Assembly (NCBI RefSeq): GCF_014269205.2
Contig: NZ_JABWRY020000001.1
Location: forward strand, 806,001-870,000
Origin: Pseudomonas kermanshahensis
GTDB lineage: Bacteria; Pseudomonadota; Gammaproteobacteria; Pseudomonadales; Pseudomonadaceae
Direction: 5' to 3'
DNA length: 64,000 bases
This document shows positions 27,638 through 37,703 of this stretch, one piece after another; position 1 is the first letter of the stretch, and the number at the start of each line of letters is the position of its first letter. Both the position numbers and the translations under genes were made by a program. Under the pieces are notes generated by a model, which was given only the letters and a program-made list of their open reading frames with translations, had not been told where the DNA came from and did no database searches.

Positions 27638-27773
27638 CGCTTTCGGGGTCGACCCCGTAAGCCCTAAACCCACACACGTGTCGACACGATGACCTGGGTG
27701 CCCCGGATTCTAGAATCTGTGGGTTGGTCATTGGGATGCGTGGAGGCCCAACCCGACTTATCAAGGAACTATC
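27638..27773 (+). promoter_or_regulatory. putative structured rpsB leader
   Basis: The expected untranslated leader contains a long-range perfect 8-base pairing, AACCCACA (27667-27674) with TGTGGGTT (27718-27725). It also has a 12-base palindrome GATTCTAGAATC (27706-27717) just inside that stem. In E. coli and relatives S2 protein represses its own mRNA through a structured leader, so this may be the equivalent site. The pairing is seen; regulation is inferred. The remaining part of the map-rpsB gap (27428-27625) shows nothing else recognisable. Confidence 0.45.
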
Positions 27774-28511
27774 ATGTCCCAAGTCAACATGCGCGATATG
27801 CTGAAGGCCGGTGTGCACTTCGGCCACCAGACCCGTTACTGGAACCCGAAAATGGGCAAGTACATTTTCGGCGCGCGTAACAAGATCCACATCATCAACC
27901 TGGAAAAAACCCTGCCAATGTTCAACGAAGCTCTGGCTTTCGTAGAGCGTCTGGCCCAGGGCAAGAACAAGATCATGTTCGTCGGCACCAAGCGTTCCGC
28001 CGGCAAGATCGTCGCCGAGCAAGCTGCTCGTGCCGGTTCGCCATACGTTGACCACCGCTGGTTGGGCGGCATGCTGACCAACTACAAAACCATCCGTGCT
28101 TCGATCAAGCGTCTGCGCGACCTGGAAACTCAGGCCGAAGATGGCACCTTTGCCAAGCTGACCAAGAAAGAAGCCCTGATGCGTTCGCGCGATCTGGAAA
28201 AGCTGGACCGCAGCCTGGGTGGTATCAAGGACATGGGCGGCCTGCCTGATGCCCTGTTCGTGATCGACGTTGACCACGAGCGCATTGCTATCACCGAAGC
28301 CAACAAGCTGGGCATCCCGGTTATCGGCGTTGTCGATACCAACAGCAGCCCGGAAGGTGTTGACTACATCATCCCAGGTAACGATGACGCCATCCGCGCT
28401 ATCGAGCTGTACATGACTTCGATGGCCGACGCCATCATCCGCGGCCGCAACAACGTTGCTGGCGGCACCGAAGTCTACGCTGAAGAAGCGGCTGCACCTG
28501 CTGCTGAGTAA
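27774..28511 (+). CDS. rpsB: 30S ribosomal protein S2
   Basis: This 245-aa S2 protein begins [20 protein letters not shown] and contains the family signature [14 protein letters not shown]. It binds the 30S head/body junction late in assembly and is required for S1 binding. GAAGGAAC-like sequence (AAGGAACT) upstream is a strong Shine-Dalgarno. It is followed by a strong intrinsic terminator and then tsf, the usual rpsB-tsf pair. Codon use is highly biased, as expected for a highly expressed gene. Confidence 0.97.
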   Translation: MSQVNMRDMLKAGVHFGHQTRYWNPKMGKYIFGARNKIHIINLEKTLPMFNEALAFVERLAQGKNKIMFVGTKRSAGKIVAEQAARAGSPYVDHRWLGGMLTNYKTIRASIKRLRDLETQAEDGTFAKLTKKEALMRSRDLEKLDRSLGGIKDMGGLPDALFVIDVDHERIAITEANKLGIPVIGVVDTNSSPEGVDYIIPGNDDAIRAIELYMTSMADAIIRGRNNVAGGTEVYAEEAAAPAAE

Positions 28512-28539
28512 TTGACGCCTGGCGTCTACTTGGCACGCA

Positions 28540-28563
28540 AAAAGGGGGCTTTGCCCCCTTTTT
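28540..28563 (+). terminator. intrinsic terminator between rpsB and tsf
   Basis: AAAGGGGGC-ttt-GCCCCCTTTTT is a stable stem followed by T residues, 29 bases after the rpsB stop. Since tsf usually shares the rpsB transcript, it probably works as a partial terminator that lowers tsf expression relative to rpsB. Confidence 0.85.
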
Positions 28564-28697
28564 GCCACCTTGAAATCCTGCTGTCAGCAACCGCCCCGCA
28601 CTATGGGCCTGCTGAGATAGAAACAGCGGATTTGCAGAATTGAACGCCCGTGATGAGCGGGTGGAATGGTTGAAAAACTTTCCAAGAGGATTTTGAA

Positions 28698-29561
28698 ATG
28701 GCAGCAATTACTGCAGCGCTGGTCAAAGAACTGCGCGAGCGTACCGGCGAAGGCATGATGGATTGCAAAAAGGCCCTGGAAAAGGCCGGCGGCGACATCG
28801 AAAAAGCCATTGACGACATGCGTGCCTCGGGCGCCATCAAGGCCGCCAAAAAGGCTGGCAACGTCGCTGCTGAAGGCGCTATCGCCGTCAAGACCGACGG
28901 CAAAGCCGCCGTTCTGCTGGAAGTCAACTCGCAGACCGACTTCCTGGCCCTGCAAGACGACTTCAAAAACTTCGTAGCCGAAAGCCTCGAAGAAGCCTTC
29001 GCCCAGAAGCTGACCGACGCTGCACCGCTGATCGCCTCGCGCGAAGCAGCCCGTGAAGCCCTGGTCGCCAAGTGCGGCGAAAACGTCAACATCCGCCGCC
29101 TGGCGCGCGTTGAGGGTGACGTTGTTGGTGCTTACCTGCACGGCAACAAGATCGGTGCCGTTGTTGTCCTGAAAGGCGGCGACGTCGAGCTGGCCAAGAA
29201 CATCGCCATGCACGTTGCTGCTTCGAACCCGGAGTTCCTGGATGCTTCGGAAATCTCCGCCGAGGCCATCGAGCGCGAGAAAAATGTCTTCCTGCAGCTG
29301 AACGCCGACAAGATCGCCGGCAAGCCGGAAAACATCGTTGAGAACATGATCAACGGCCGTATCACCAAGTTCAAGGCTGAAGCTTCGCTGAAAGAGCAAG
29401 CCTTCGTCATGAACCCGGAAGTCAAGGTTGGCGAGCTGGCCAAGAAAGCCGGTGCTGAAATCGTTTCCTTCACCTACTTCAAGGTCGGCGAAGGCATCGA
29501 GAAGCCAGTCGACAACTTCGCTGAAGAAGTTGCCGCTCAGGTAGCTGCTGCCAAGCAGTAA
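28698..29561 (+). CDS. tsf: elongation factor Ts
   Basis: EF-Ts is the nucleotide-exchange factor for EF-Tu. The 287-aa protein has the N-terminal UBA-like module with RERTGEGMMDCKKALEKAGG and the core signature with EVNSQTDFLAL (TDF contacts the EF-Tu G domain). AAGAGG precedes the start. It is followed by a run of three hairpins before pyrH. Confidence 0.97.
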   Translation: MAAITAALVKELRERTGEGMMDCKKALEKAGGDIEKAIDDMRASGAIKAAKKAGNVAAEGAIAVKTDGKAAVLLEVNSQTDFLALQDDFKNFVAESLEEAFAQKLTDAAPLIASREAAREALVAKCGENVNIRRLARVEGDVVGAYLHGNKIGAVVVLKGGDVELAKNIAMHVAASNPEFLDASEISAEAIEREKNVFLQLNADKIAGKPENIVENMINGRITKFKAEASLKEQAFVMNPEVKVGELAKKAGAEIVSFTYFKVGEGIEKPVDNFAEEVAAQVAAAKQ

Positions 29562-29581
29562 GACAGACACGTCTGTCGCCC

Positions 29582-29671
29582 CAAAGAGGCTGCCCGCTCA
29601 CGCGCGCAGCCTCTTTGTCAAAGCGGGAGCGGTTTTCCAAACCGCTGTTCGCTGACGCAGTCGCTGCGTCA
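29582..29671 (+). terminator. three consecutive hairpins after tsf
   Basis: Stem 1 (29582-29617) pairs CAAAGAGGCTGC with GCAGCCTCTTTG and is the likely tsf terminator. Stem 2 (29628-29646) is AGCGGTTT-tcc-AAACCGCT and stem 3 (29653-29671) is TGACGCAG-tcg-CTGCGTCA, both perfect. A long T-run is missing, so a mixed terminator/RNA-processing role is possible. Confidence 0.6.
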
Positions 29672-29741
29672 CGTTAGAGTTACACGCAGGCTCAAACAGC
29701 CCGCCAGAATTTTTTTACAAACGCCGCAGGAGAGATTCGCA

Positions 29742-30485
29742 ATGGCTCAGCAGGGCAGTGGTCATCAGGCTCGCTATAAACGCATTCTACTCAAACTTAG
29801 CGGCGAGGCCCTGATGGGCTCGGAAGAGTTCGGGATCGACCCCAAGGTCCTGGATCGCATGGCGCTGGAAGTCGGCCAACTGGTCGGCATCGGTGTGCAA
29901 GTCGGTCTGGTGATCGGCGGTGGCAACCTGTTCCGTGGTGCGGCGCTCAGTGCAGCCGGCATGGACCGCGTCACCGGTGACCACATGGGCATGCTGGCGA
30001 CCGTCATGAATGCCCTGGCCATGCGCGACGCGCTGGAGCGGGCAAACATTACCGCCATCGTCATGTCGGCGATTTCCATGGTAGGCGTGACCGATCACTA
30101 TGATCGCCGCAAAGCCATGCGCCACCTGAACGCCAAAGAAGTCGTAATCTTCGCTGCCGGTACCGGCAACCCGTTCTTCACCACCGACTCTGCCGCTTGC
30201 CTGCGCGCCATCGAAATCGATGCCGACGTGGTATTGAAGGCAACCAAGGTCGATGGTGTATACACTGCAGATCCATTCAAGGACCCGCATGCCGAGAAGT
30301 TCGATCATTTGACCTACGATGAAGTGCTGGATCGCAAGCTGGGTGTGATGGATCTGACGGCAATCTGCCTTTGCCGCGACCACAAGATGCCGCTGCGCGT
30401 CTTCAATATGAACAAGCCGGGCGCCCTGCTGAACATCGTGCATGGCGGCGCGGAAGGAACCCTGATCGAGGAAGTTCAAAAATGA
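29742..30485 (+). CDS. pyrH: UMP kinase
   Basis: PyrH phosphorylates UMP to UDP and belongs to the amino-acid-kinase fold, not the NMP-kinase fold. The 247-aa hexameric-type enzyme shows [11 protein letters not shown] at the N-terminus, [17 protein letters not shown], and the uridine-site region [20 protein letters not shown] upstream is a strong ribosome-binding site. Its stop overlaps the frr start (ATGA), the first link of a long translationally coupled series. Confidence 0.97.
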   Translation: MAQQGSGHQARYKRILLKLSGEALMGSEEFGIDPKVLDRMALEVGQLVGIGVQVGLVIGGGNLFRGAALSAAGMDRVTGDHMGMLATVMNALAMRDALERANITAIVMSAISMVGVTDHYDRRKAMRHLNAKEVVIFAAGTGNPFFTTDSAACLRAIEIDADVVLKATKVDGVYTADPFKDPHAEKFDHLTYDEVLDRKLGVMDLTAICLCRDHKMPLRVFNMNKPGALLNIVHGGAEGTLIEEVQK

Positions 30486-31039
30486 TCAACGCTATCAAGA
30501 AAGACGCCCAGGACCGCATGGGCAAGTCCATCGAGGCGCTGGGTCGCCACCTGGCTGCCATCCGCACCGGCCGTGCCCACCCAAGCATCCTGGACAGCGT
30601 CAGGGTCACTGCCTGGGGTAGCGAAATGCCGCTGAACCAGGTGGCCGCGATTACCGTCGAGGACGCGCGCACCCTGAAGATCGTTGCGCACGACAAGAAC
30701 CTCAGCGCTGCCATCGAAAAAGCCATCCTGACCTCCGACCTGGGCTTGAACCCGTCCAGCGCCGGTACCACCATCCGCGTCCCGATGCCGGCCCTGACCG
30801 AGGAAACCCGCAAGGGTTACACCAAGCAGGCCAGCGGCGTTGCCGAAGATGCCAAGGTGGCCGTGCGTAACGTGCGCCGTGACGCACTCGCCGACCTGAA
30901 GAAGCTGACCAAGGACAAGGAAATCAGCGAAGACGAAGAACGTCGCGCCGCTGACGAGATCCAGAAGCTGACCGACAAGTTCGTCGCCGAAATCGACGCT
31001 GCGTTCAAGGCCAAGGAAAAGGACCTGTTGGCCGTCTAA
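30482..31039 (+). CDS. frr: ribosome recycling factor
   Basis: RRF splits the post-termination ribosome together with EF-G and IF3. The 185-aa protein is the standard family length, with the conserved [11 protein letters not shown] segment of helix 1 and [17 protein letters not shown]. It starts within the pyrH stop (ATGA). No separate promoter is evident, so it is probably expressed with pyrH. Confidence 0.97.
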   Translation: MINAIKKDAQDRMGKSIEALGRHLAAIRTGRAHPSILDSVRVTAWGSEMPLNQVAAITVEDARTLKIVAHDKNLSAAIEKAILTSDLGLNPSSAGTTIRVPMPALTEETRKGYTKQASGVAEDAKVAVRNVRRDALADLKKLTKDKEISEDEERRAADEIQKLTDKFVAEIDAAFKAKEKDLLAV

Positions 31040-31054
31040 GGCCGAGGTTTTTTA

Positions 31055-31810
31055 ATGGAAAAGACCAAGCCAGCGGCGCCGTCCTCGGTGCCGCGACACG
31101 TCGCGATCATCATGGATGGCAACAACCGCTGGGCGAAGAAGCGCTTGCTGCCCGGCGTTGCCGGGCACAAGGCTGGCGTAGATGCCGTGCGTGCGGTCAT
31201 CGAAGTCTGCGCCGAATCGGGGGTCGAGGTACTGACCCTGTTCGCCTTCTCCAGCGAAAACTGGCAGCGCCCCGCCGAAGAGGTCGGTGCGCTGATGGAG
31301 TTGTTCTTCTCGGCCCTGCGCCGTGAGGCGCGTCGCCTCAACGAGAACAACATCAGCTTGCGCATCATTGGTGATCGCTCGCGCTTTCATCCTGAGCTGC
31401 AGGCGGCCATGCGTGAGGCTGAGGCACTGACCGCCGGCAACAACCGCTTCATCCTGCAGATCGCGGCCAACTACGGTGGCCAGTGGGACATCGCCCAGGC
31501 TGCCCAGCGCCTGGCGCGGGAAGTACAGGCGGGCCATCTGCGTCCAGACGATATCACGCCGGGTTTGCTGCAGACGTGCCTGTCCACCGGTGAGTTGCCG
31601 TTGCCGGACCTGTGCATCCGCACCGGGGGCGAACGCCGCATCAGCAATTTCCTGCTGTGGCAGCTGGCCTATGCCGAGCTGTATTTCTCCGACCTGTACT
31701 GGCCGGACTTCAAACACGAGGCCATGCGCAATGCCCTGGCCGATTTCGCTTCGCGCCAGCGCCGCTTCGGTAAGACCAGCGAGCAGGTCGAGGCTGGAGC
31801 TCGTGCTTAA
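31055..31810 (+). CDS. uppS: undecaprenyl diphosphate synthase (cis-prenyltransferase)
   Basis: UppS adds eight isopentenyl units in cis to farnesyl diphosphate, giving the C55 carrier for peptidoglycan and O-antigen. The 251-aa protein has the signature IMDGNNRWAK, with the catalytic Asp at residue 21, and RTGGERRISNFLLWQ. The stop TAA shares its last A with the cdsA ATG (TAATG). Isoprenoid precursors for it come from the pathway of dxr, ispD and ispF, also in the window. Confidence 0.96.
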   Translation: MEKTKPAAPSSVPRHVAIIMDGNNRWAKKRLLPGVAGHKAGVDAVRAVIEVCAESGVEVLTLFAFSSENWQRPAEEVGALMELFFSALRREARRLNENNISLRIIGDRSRFHPELQAAMREAEALTAGNNRFILQIAANYGGQWDIAQAAQRLAREVQAGHLRPDDITPGLLQTCLSTGELPLPDLCIRTGGERRISNFLLWQLAYAELYFSDLYWPDFKHEAMRNALADFASRQRRFGKTSEQVEAGARA

Positions 31811-32625
31811 TGCTTAAACAACGCATCATTACCGCGCTGATCCTGCTGCCGGTCGCGCTGGGTGGCTTCTTCCTGCTCAATGGTGGGGATTTCGCCCTGT
31901 TCATCGGCTTCGTGGTCACCCTCGGCGCCTGGGAGTGGGCGCGCCTGGCGGGGTTGATGACCCAGCCACTGCGCATTGCCTACGCCGCGGTCGTCGCCGG
32001 AGCGCTGATGCTGCTGCACCTGATGCCCGACCTGGCACCGTGGGTGCTGGGTGCGTCGGTGATCTGGTGGGGGCTGGCCACCTGGCTGGTGCTGACCTAT
32101 CCGCGCAGCAGCGAGCTATGGGCCAGTGCGGCCTGCCGCTTGCTGATCGGCCTGCTGGTGTTACTGCCGGCGTGGCAAGGCTTGGTGCTGCTCAAGCACT
32201 GGCCGCTCGGCAACTGGCTGATTCTGTCGGTCATGGTGCTGGTGTGGGCCGCCGACATCGGTGCTTACTTCTCTGGTCGAGCCTTCGGCAAGCGTAAGCT
32301 GGCGCCGCAGGTCAGCCCGGGCAAAAGCTGGGAAGGCGTCTATGGTGGCCTGGCTGTCAGCCTGGTGATTACGCTGGTGGTCGGTATCAGCCGCGACTGG
32401 GGTGTTGGCCAGATCCTGCTGGGTCTGTTGGGCGCGGCACTGGTGGTCATGGCCTCGGTGATCGGTGACCTGACCGAAAGCATGTTCAAGCGCCGCTCGG
32501 GCATCAAGGACAGCAGCAACCTGCTGCCCGGCCATGGTGGCGTGCTCGACCGCATCGACAGCCTGACGGCGGCCATCCCGCTCTTTGCCGTGCTGCTGTG
32601 GGCTGCCGAATGGGGTGTGATGTGA
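31810..32625 (+). CDS. cdsA: phosphatidate cytidylyltransferase CdsA
   Basis: CdsA makes CDP-diacylglycerol from phosphatidic acid and CTP, the branch point to all membrane phospholipids. The 271-aa polytopic membrane protein carries the complete family signature near the C-terminus ([20 protein letters not shown], then GVLDRID). Both ends overlap neighbours: TAATG with uppS and a GTGA overlap with dxr. Confidence 0.96.
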   Translation: MLKQRIITALILLPVALGGFFLLNGGDFALFIGFVVTLGAWEWARLAGLMTQPLRIAYAAVVAGALMLLHLMPDLAPWVLGASVIWWGLATWLVLTYPRSSELWASAACRLLIGLLVLLPAWQGLVLLKHWPLGNWLILSVMVLVWAADIGAYFSGRAFGKRKLAPQVSPGKSWEGVYGGLAVSLVITLVVGISRDWGVGQILLGLLGAALVVMASVIGDLTESMFKRRSGIKDSSNLLPGHGGVLDRIDSLTAAIPLFAVLLWAAEWGVM

Positions 32626-33812
32626 GTACGTTGCAGCGCATTACCGTGCTGGGCGCCACCGGCTCCATTGGCTTGAGCACGCTGGATGTGATTGCACGTC
32701 ACCCTGAGCGTTATTCGGTATTCGCCCTGAGCGGTTACTCGCGCATCGACGAGCTGCTGGCGCTGTGCGTCCGGCATCGCCCGGAGTACGCGGTAGTACC
32801 GAATGCCGAAGGCGCTGCGCGCTTGCGCGACGGCCTGGCTGCCGTCGGGTGCGCTACCCAGGTGCTGGAAGGCGAGGCGGGGCTTTGCCAGGTTGCCGCA
32901 GCGCCCGAGGTGGATGCGGTGATGGCCGCCATCGTGGGTGCAGCAGGGCTGCGACCGACCTTGGCTGCCGTCGAGGCGGGCAAGAAAGTGTTGCTGGCCA
33001 ATAAAGAGGCGCTGGTGATGTCTGGCGCGCTGTTCATGGAGGCGGTGCGGCGCAGTGGTGCCGTGCTGCTGCCGATCGACAGCGAGCACAATGCAATCTT
33101 CCAGTGCCTGCCCAGCGACTATGCCCGCGGCCTGAGCCAGGTGGGGGTGCGCCGCATCCTGCTGACGGCATCGGGTGGCCCGTTCCGCGAAACACCGTCC
33201 GCCGCATTGGCCGATGTCACCCCGGAGCAGGCGTGCGCGCACCCTAACTGGTCCATGGGGCGCAAGATTTCCGTGGATTCGGCCAGCATGATGAACAAAG
33301 GGCTCGAGTTGATCGAGGCCTGCTGGCTGTTCGATGCCTCGCCCGCCAAGGTCGAGGTGGTGGTGCACCCGCAGAGCGTGATCCACTCGCTGGTGGATTA
33401 CGTGGACGGTTCGGTGCTCGCCCAGTTGGGCAACCCGGACATGCGCACGCCGATCGCCAATGCGCTGGCCTGGCCAGAGCGCATTGATTCTGGCGTCGCA
33501 CCGCTGGACCTGTTTGCTATCGCACGCCTGGATTTCCAGGCGCCCGACGAACAGCGCTTCCCGTGCCTGCGCCTGGCGCGGCAGGCTGCCGAGGCCGGCA
33601 ACAGTGCACCTGCCGTGCTCAATGCGGCCAACGAAGTGGCTGTCGAGGCATTTCTCCAGCGGCGTATCCGCTTCCCGGAGATCGCGGGTATGATCGAACA
33701 AGTGCTCGATCAGGAGCCTGTAGTGCCACTGGCCTCGTTGGACGCGGTATTTGCCGCCGACCAGCGTGCCCGGGAGTTGTCCCGTGAGTGGTTGCGGCGT
33801 CACGGTCGATGA
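32622..33812 (+). CDS. dxr: 1-deoxy-D-xylulose-5-phosphate reductoisomerase
   Basis: Dxr converts DXP to 2-C-methyl-D-erythritol 4-phosphate with NADPH, the committed step of the MEP isoprenoid pathway. The 396-aa protein begins with [16 protein letters not shown], where GATGSIG is the NADPH-binding loop, and includes NKEALVMSG and the metal/substrate region [14 protein letters not shown] chose the GTG at 32622, which overlaps the cdsA stop; an in-frame ATG upstream would add residues out of family register. Confidence 0.94.
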   Translation: MSTLQRITVLGATGSIGLSTLDVIARHPERYSVFALSGYSRIDELLALCVRHRPEYAVVPNAEGAARLRDGLAAVGCATQVLEGEAGLCQVAAAPEVDAVMAAIVGAAGLRPTLAAVEAGKKVLLANKEALVMSGALFMEAVRRSGAVLLPIDSEHNAIFQCLPSDYARGLSQVGVRRILLTASGGPFRETPSAALADVTPEQACAHPNWSMGRKISVDSASMMNKGLELIEACWLFDASPAKVEVVVHPQSVIHSLVDYVDGSVLAQLGNPDMRTPIANALAWPERIDSGVAPLDLFAIARLDFQAPDEQRFPCLRLARQAAEAGNSAPAVLNAANEVAVEAFLQRRIRFPEIAGMIEQVLDQEPVVPLASLDAVFAADQRARELSREWLRRHGR

Positions 33813-33872
33813 TGCAGGCCTGCCAGGGCTTGTGCGAAAAGTCGTTCTGCTGAACGTCATCTGGAGAAAGAT

Positions 33873-35225
33873 ATGACTGCGCTCTACATGATTGTCGGCA
33901 CCCTGGTGGCCTTGGGTGTTCTGGTCACGTTCCACGAATTTGGCCACTTCTGGGTGGCCCGACGCTGCGGCGTCAAGGTGCTGCGTTTTTCGGTGGGCTT
34001 CGGTACGCCGTTGTTGCGCTGGCATGACCGCCAGGGCACCGAATTCGTGGTGGCGGCGATTCCGCTGGGTGGCTACGTCAAGATGCTCGATGAGCGCGAA
34101 GGCGATGTGCCGCCTGCGTTGGCCGACCAGTCGTTCAACCGTAAAAGCGTGCGTCAGCGTATCGCCATCGTTGCCGCTGGCCCGATTGCCAACTTCTTGC
34201 TGGCCATCGTGTTCTTCTGGCTGTTGGCCATGCTCGGCACCCAGCAGATTCGCCCGGTTATCGGTGCGGTCGAAGCGGGCAGCCTGGCAGCGTCGGCAGG
34301 CCTGACCGCAGGTCAGGAAATTGTATCCATCGATGGCAAGGCGACCAGCGGTTGGTCTGCGGTCAACCTGCAACTGGTTCGCCGTCTGGGCGAGAGCGGC
34401 ACCCTGCAGGTAGGCGTGCGCGACGAAGGCGCCAGTGCCGAGCAGCACTTGCAGATCAAGCTGGACCACTGGCTGAAAGGCGCCGACGAGCCAGACCCTA
34501 TCCAGTCCCTGGGCTTGCGCCCATGGCGCCCGGTGATCGTGCCGGTGCTGGCCGAGATTGATTCGAAAGGGCCGGCCGCTGCCGCCGGCTTGAAGACAGG
34601 TGACAAGCTGCTGGCCCTCGATGGCGTGGCAGTGAGCGACTGGCAGCAGGTGGTCGACACCGTGCGCGCCCACCCGCAAGCCAAGGTCGTGGTGCGTGTC
34701 GAGCGCGATGGTGCTGCGCTGGATGTGCCAGTAACCCTGGCCCGCAAGGGTGAGGGCAAGGCCGCGGGCGGTTACTTGGGCGCGGGGGTAAAAGGTGGCG
34801 AATGGCCTGCCAACATGCTCCGCGAAGTCAGCTATGGCCCGTTGGACGCGGTAGGCGAGGGCTTGTCGCGCACCTGGAACATGAGCGTCCTGACGCTCGA
34901 GTCGCTGAAGAAAATGCTGTTCGGAGAGCTCTCGGTAAAAAACTTGAGCGGACCGATAACCATTGCTAAAGTGGCGGGCGCTTCAGCCCAGTCCGGCGTG
35001 GGGGATTTCCTGAATTTCCTGGCCTACCTGAGCATAAGCCTGGGGGTTCTTAACCTGCTGCCCATTCCAGTACTGGATGGGGGGCATTTGCTGTTTTACC
35101 TGGTCGAGTGGGCGCGCGGTCGTCCGCTGTCAGATCGGGTGCAAGGTTGGGGGGTCCAGATCGGTATCAGTTTGGTCGTAGGGGTGATGTTGCTCGCCCT
35201 GATCAACGATCTGGGTCGACTATAA
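33873..35225 (+). CDS. rseP: site-2 intramembrane metalloprotease RseP
   Basis: RseP cuts the anti-sigma factor (RseA/MucA type) within the membrane after DegS/AlgW cleavage, releasing the envelope-stress sigma factor. The 450-aa protein has the zinc motif HEFGH (residues 21-25) in TM1, two PDZ domains (about 115-200 and 205-300), and the second active-site motif LLPIPVLDGGHLLFY in a C-terminal helix. GGAGAAAG upstream is a strong ribosome-binding site. bamA and skp downstream belong to the same stress regulon in other species. Confidence 0.96.
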   Translation: MTALYMIVGTLVALGVLVTFHEFGHFWVARRCGVKVLRFSVGFGTPLLRWHDRQGTEFVVAAIPLGGYVKMLDEREGDVPPALADQSFNRKSVRQRIAIVAAGPIANFLLAIVFFWLLAMLGTQQIRPVIGAVEAGSLAASAGLTAGQEIVSIDGKATSGWSAVNLQLVRRLGESGTLQVGVRDEGASAEQHLQIKLDHWLKGADEPDPIQSLGLRPWRPVIVPVLAEIDSKGPAAAAGLKTGDKLLALDGVAVSDWQQVVDTVRAHPQAKVVVRVERDGAALDVPVTLARKGEGKAAGGYLGAGVKGGEWPANMLREVSYGPLDAVGEGLSRTWNMSVLTLESLKKMLFGELSVKNLSGPITIAKVAGASAQSGVGDFLNFLAYLSISLGVLNLLPIPVLDGGHLLFYLVEWARGRPLSDRVQGWGVQIGISLVVGVMLLALINDLGRL

Positions 35226-35239
35226 AGCTTCGCATTGCG

Positions 35240-35265
35240 AACCTGCCGCCACTTCGCGGCGGGTT
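35240..35265 (+). terminator. hairpin between rseP and bamA
   Basis: AACCTGCCGCC-acttc-GCGGCGGGTT is followed by GTTTATT. It could be a partial terminator or an mRNA-processing site that lets bamA be expressed at a level different from rseP. Confidence 0.5.
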
Positions 35266-35295
35266 GTTTATTGCCAGTTGGAATAAAAGGACTTC

Positions 35296-37659
35296 ATGAA
35301 ACGTCTGCTGCTAACTGCGGTCCTCTCCGCACTGATGATCGCTGAAGTTCACGCCGAGTCCTTCACCATCTCCGATATTCGTGTCAACGGCCTGCAGCGG
35401 GTTTCCGCCGGCAGCGTCTTCGGTGCCTTGCCGCTCAACGTCGGCGATCAGGCCGATGATCGGCGCCTGGTGGATTCGACCCGTTCCCTGTTCAAGACTG
35501 GCTTCTTCCAAGACATCCAGCTGAGCCGCGATGGCAATGTCCTGATCATCAACGTGGTCGAGCGCCCGTCGGTTTCCAGCATCGAGATCGAAGGCAACAA
35601 GGCGATCAGCACCGAAGACCTGATGAAGGGTCTGAAGCAGTCTGGCCTGGCCGAAGGTGAGATCTTCCAGCGCGCTACCCTTGAAGGTGTGCGTAACGAG
35701 CTGCAGCGCCAGTACGTGGCCCAGGGCCGCTACTCGGCCGAGGTCGACGCCGAAGTCGTGCCGCAGCCGCGCAACCGCGTCGCGCTGAAAATCAAGATCA
35801 ACGAAGGCACCGTCGCGGCCATTCAGCACATCAACGTGGTGGGCAACAACGTCTTCGACGACGAAGAGCTGTCGCAGCTGTTCGAGCTGAAAACCACCAA
35901 CTGGCTGTCGTTCTTCAAGAACGACGACAAGTACGCCCGTGAAAAACTCTCCGGTGACCTGGAGCGTCTGCGTTCCTACTACCTGGACCGTGGCTACATC
36001 AACATGGATATCGCCTCTACCCAGGTATCCATCACGCCAGACAAGAAACACGTCTACATCACCGTCAACATCAACGAAGGCGAGAAGTACACCGTCCGTG
36101 ACGTGAAGCTCTCCGGTGACCTCAAGGTGCCGGAAGACCAGGTCAAGTCGCTGCTGCTGGTGCAGCCGGGCCAGGTATTCTCGCGCAAGGTGATGACCAC
36201 CACGTCCGAGCTGATCACCCGTCGTCTGGGTAACGAAGGCTACACCTTCGCCAACGTCAACGGCGTACCACAGCCGAACGACCAGGACCACACCGTCGAT
36301 ATCATGTTCGTGGTCGACCCGGGCAAGCGTGCCTACGTCAACCGCATCAACTACCGCGGCAACACCAAGACCGAAGACGAAGTGCTGCGTCGCGAAATGC
36401 GCCAGATGGAAGGCGGCTGGGCGTCGACCTACCTGATCGACCAGTCCAAGACCCGTCTGGAGCGCTTGGGCTTCTTCAAGGAAGTCAACGTCGAGACCCC
36501 GCCGGTGCCTGGCACCGATGACCAGGTCGACGTCAACTACAGCGTCGAGGAACAAGCGTCCGGCTCCATTACGGCGTCGGTCGGTTTCGCCCAGAGCGCC
36601 GGTCTGATCTTGGGTGGTTCGATCAGCCAGAGCAACTTCCTGGGTACCGGTAACAAGGTCTCCATCGGCCTGACCCGTTCCGAATACCAGACCCGCTACA
36701 ACTTCGGCTTCGTGGACCCCTACTTCACGGCTGACGGTGTCAGCCTGGGTTACAACGCCTTCTACCGCAGCACCGACTACGACGACCTCGATGTCGACGT
36801 TGCCAGCTATGCGGTCGACAGCCTGGGCGCCGGTGTCAGCCTGGGTTACCCAATCAGCGAAACCTCGCGCCTGACCTATGGCCTGAGCGTTCAGCAGGAC
36901 AAGATCAAGACCGGTAAATACACCGTCGACGAGATCTTCGACTTCCTCGATCAAGAGGGTGACAACTTCCTGAACTTCAAGGCGTCGATCGGCTGGTCCG
37001 AGTCGACCCTGAACAAAGGCGTGCTGGCGACTCGTGGTCACTCGCAAAGCTTGACCCTGGAATCGACCATTCCGGGCAGCGACCTGTCGTTCTACAAGCT
37101 CGACTACCGCGGCCAACTGTTCAAGCCAATCAACAACGACTACACCCTGCGCCTGCACACTGAACTGGGCTATGGTGATGGCTACGGCAGCACCTCGGGC
37201 CTGCCGTTCTACGAGAACTACTACGCGGGCGGCTTCAACTCTGTCCGTGGCTTCAAGGACAGCAGCCTGGGCCCACGCAGTACGCCTAGCCGTGGTGAAG
37301 GCAACCCGGGTGGCAAGCCGGGTACCATCGCCGACCCGGATCAGGATCCGCTGCCGTTCGGTGGCAACGTGTTGGTCCAGGGTGGTGTCGAACTGCTGTT
37401 CCCACTGCCGTTCGTCAAGGACCAGCGTTCGCTGCGCACGTCGGTATTCTGGGACGTGGGTAACGTGTTCGATACCAACTGCGGCAGCAAGCCAGATTGC
37501 GAGAAGGTCGGTTTCTCGGGCATGGCCAGTTCGGTGGGTCTGGGTGTGACCTGGATCACTGCACTGGGCCCGTTGAGCTTCAGCCTGGCGATGCCGGTCA
37601 AGAAGCCGGACGATGCCGATACCCAGGTGTTCCAATTCTCTCTGGGCCAGACCTTCTAA
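35296..37659 (+). CDS. bamA: outer membrane protein assembly factor BamA
   Basis: BamA is the central subunit of the outer-membrane beta-barrel insertion machine. The 787-aa precursor has a signal peptide cut after residue 20 (EVHA|ES), five POTRA domains (about 22-420) and a 16-strand barrel. The L6-loop motif VRGF is present in GGFNSVRGFKDSS, and the protein ends in the aromatic terminal strand FSLGQTF. TAAAAGGAC upstream is a good ribosome-binding site. Its chaperone gene skp follows. Confidence 0.97.
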   Translation: MKRLLLTAVLSALMIAEVHAESFTISDIRVNGLQRVSAGSVFGALPLNVGDQADDRRLVDSTRSLFKTGFFQDIQLSRDGNVLIINVVERPSVSSIEIEGNKAISTEDLMKGLKQSGLAEGEIFQRATLEGVRNELQRQYVAQGRYSAEVDAEVVPQPRNRVALKIKINEGTVAAIQHINVVGNNVFDDEELSQLFELKTTNWLSFFKNDDKYAREKLSGDLERLRSYYLDRGYINMDIASTQVSITPDKKHVYITVNINEGEKYTVRDVKLSGDLKVPEDQVKSLLLVQPGQVFSRKVMTTTSELITRRLGNEGYTFANVNGVPQPNDQDHTVDIMFVVDPGKRAYVNRINYRGNTKTEDEVLRREMRQMEGGWASTYLIDQSKTRLERLGFFKEVNVETPPVPGTDDQVDVNYSVEEQASGSITASVGFAQSAGLILGGSISQSNFLGTGNKVSIGLTRSEYQTRYNFGFVDPYFTADGVSLGYNAFYRSTDYDDLDVDVASYAVDSLGAGVSLGYPISETSRLTYGLSVQQDKIKTGKYTVDEIFDFLDQEGDNFLNFKASIGWSESTLNKGVLATRGHSQSLTLESTIPGSDLSFYKLDYRGQLFKPINNDYTLRLHTELGYGDGYGSTSGLPFYENYYAGGFNSVRGFKDSSLGPRSTPSRGEGNPGGKPGTIADPDQDPLPFGGNVLVQGGVELLFPLPFVKDQRSLRTSVFWDVGNVFDTNCGSKPDCEKVGFSGMASSVGLGVTWITALGPLSFSLAMPVKKPDDADTQVFQFSLGQTF

Positions 37660-37703
37660 GGTCGGCCCTTGCATAACGACAACGGTTTATCCAGGAGTGC
37701 ATC

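Noticed and set aside
35311..37674. Open frame of 787 codons antisense to the whole of bamA
   Set aside because: It mirrors bamA exactly; strong codon bias in a highly expressed GC-rich gene removes stops on the other strand. It has no ribosome-binding site or recognisable domain.
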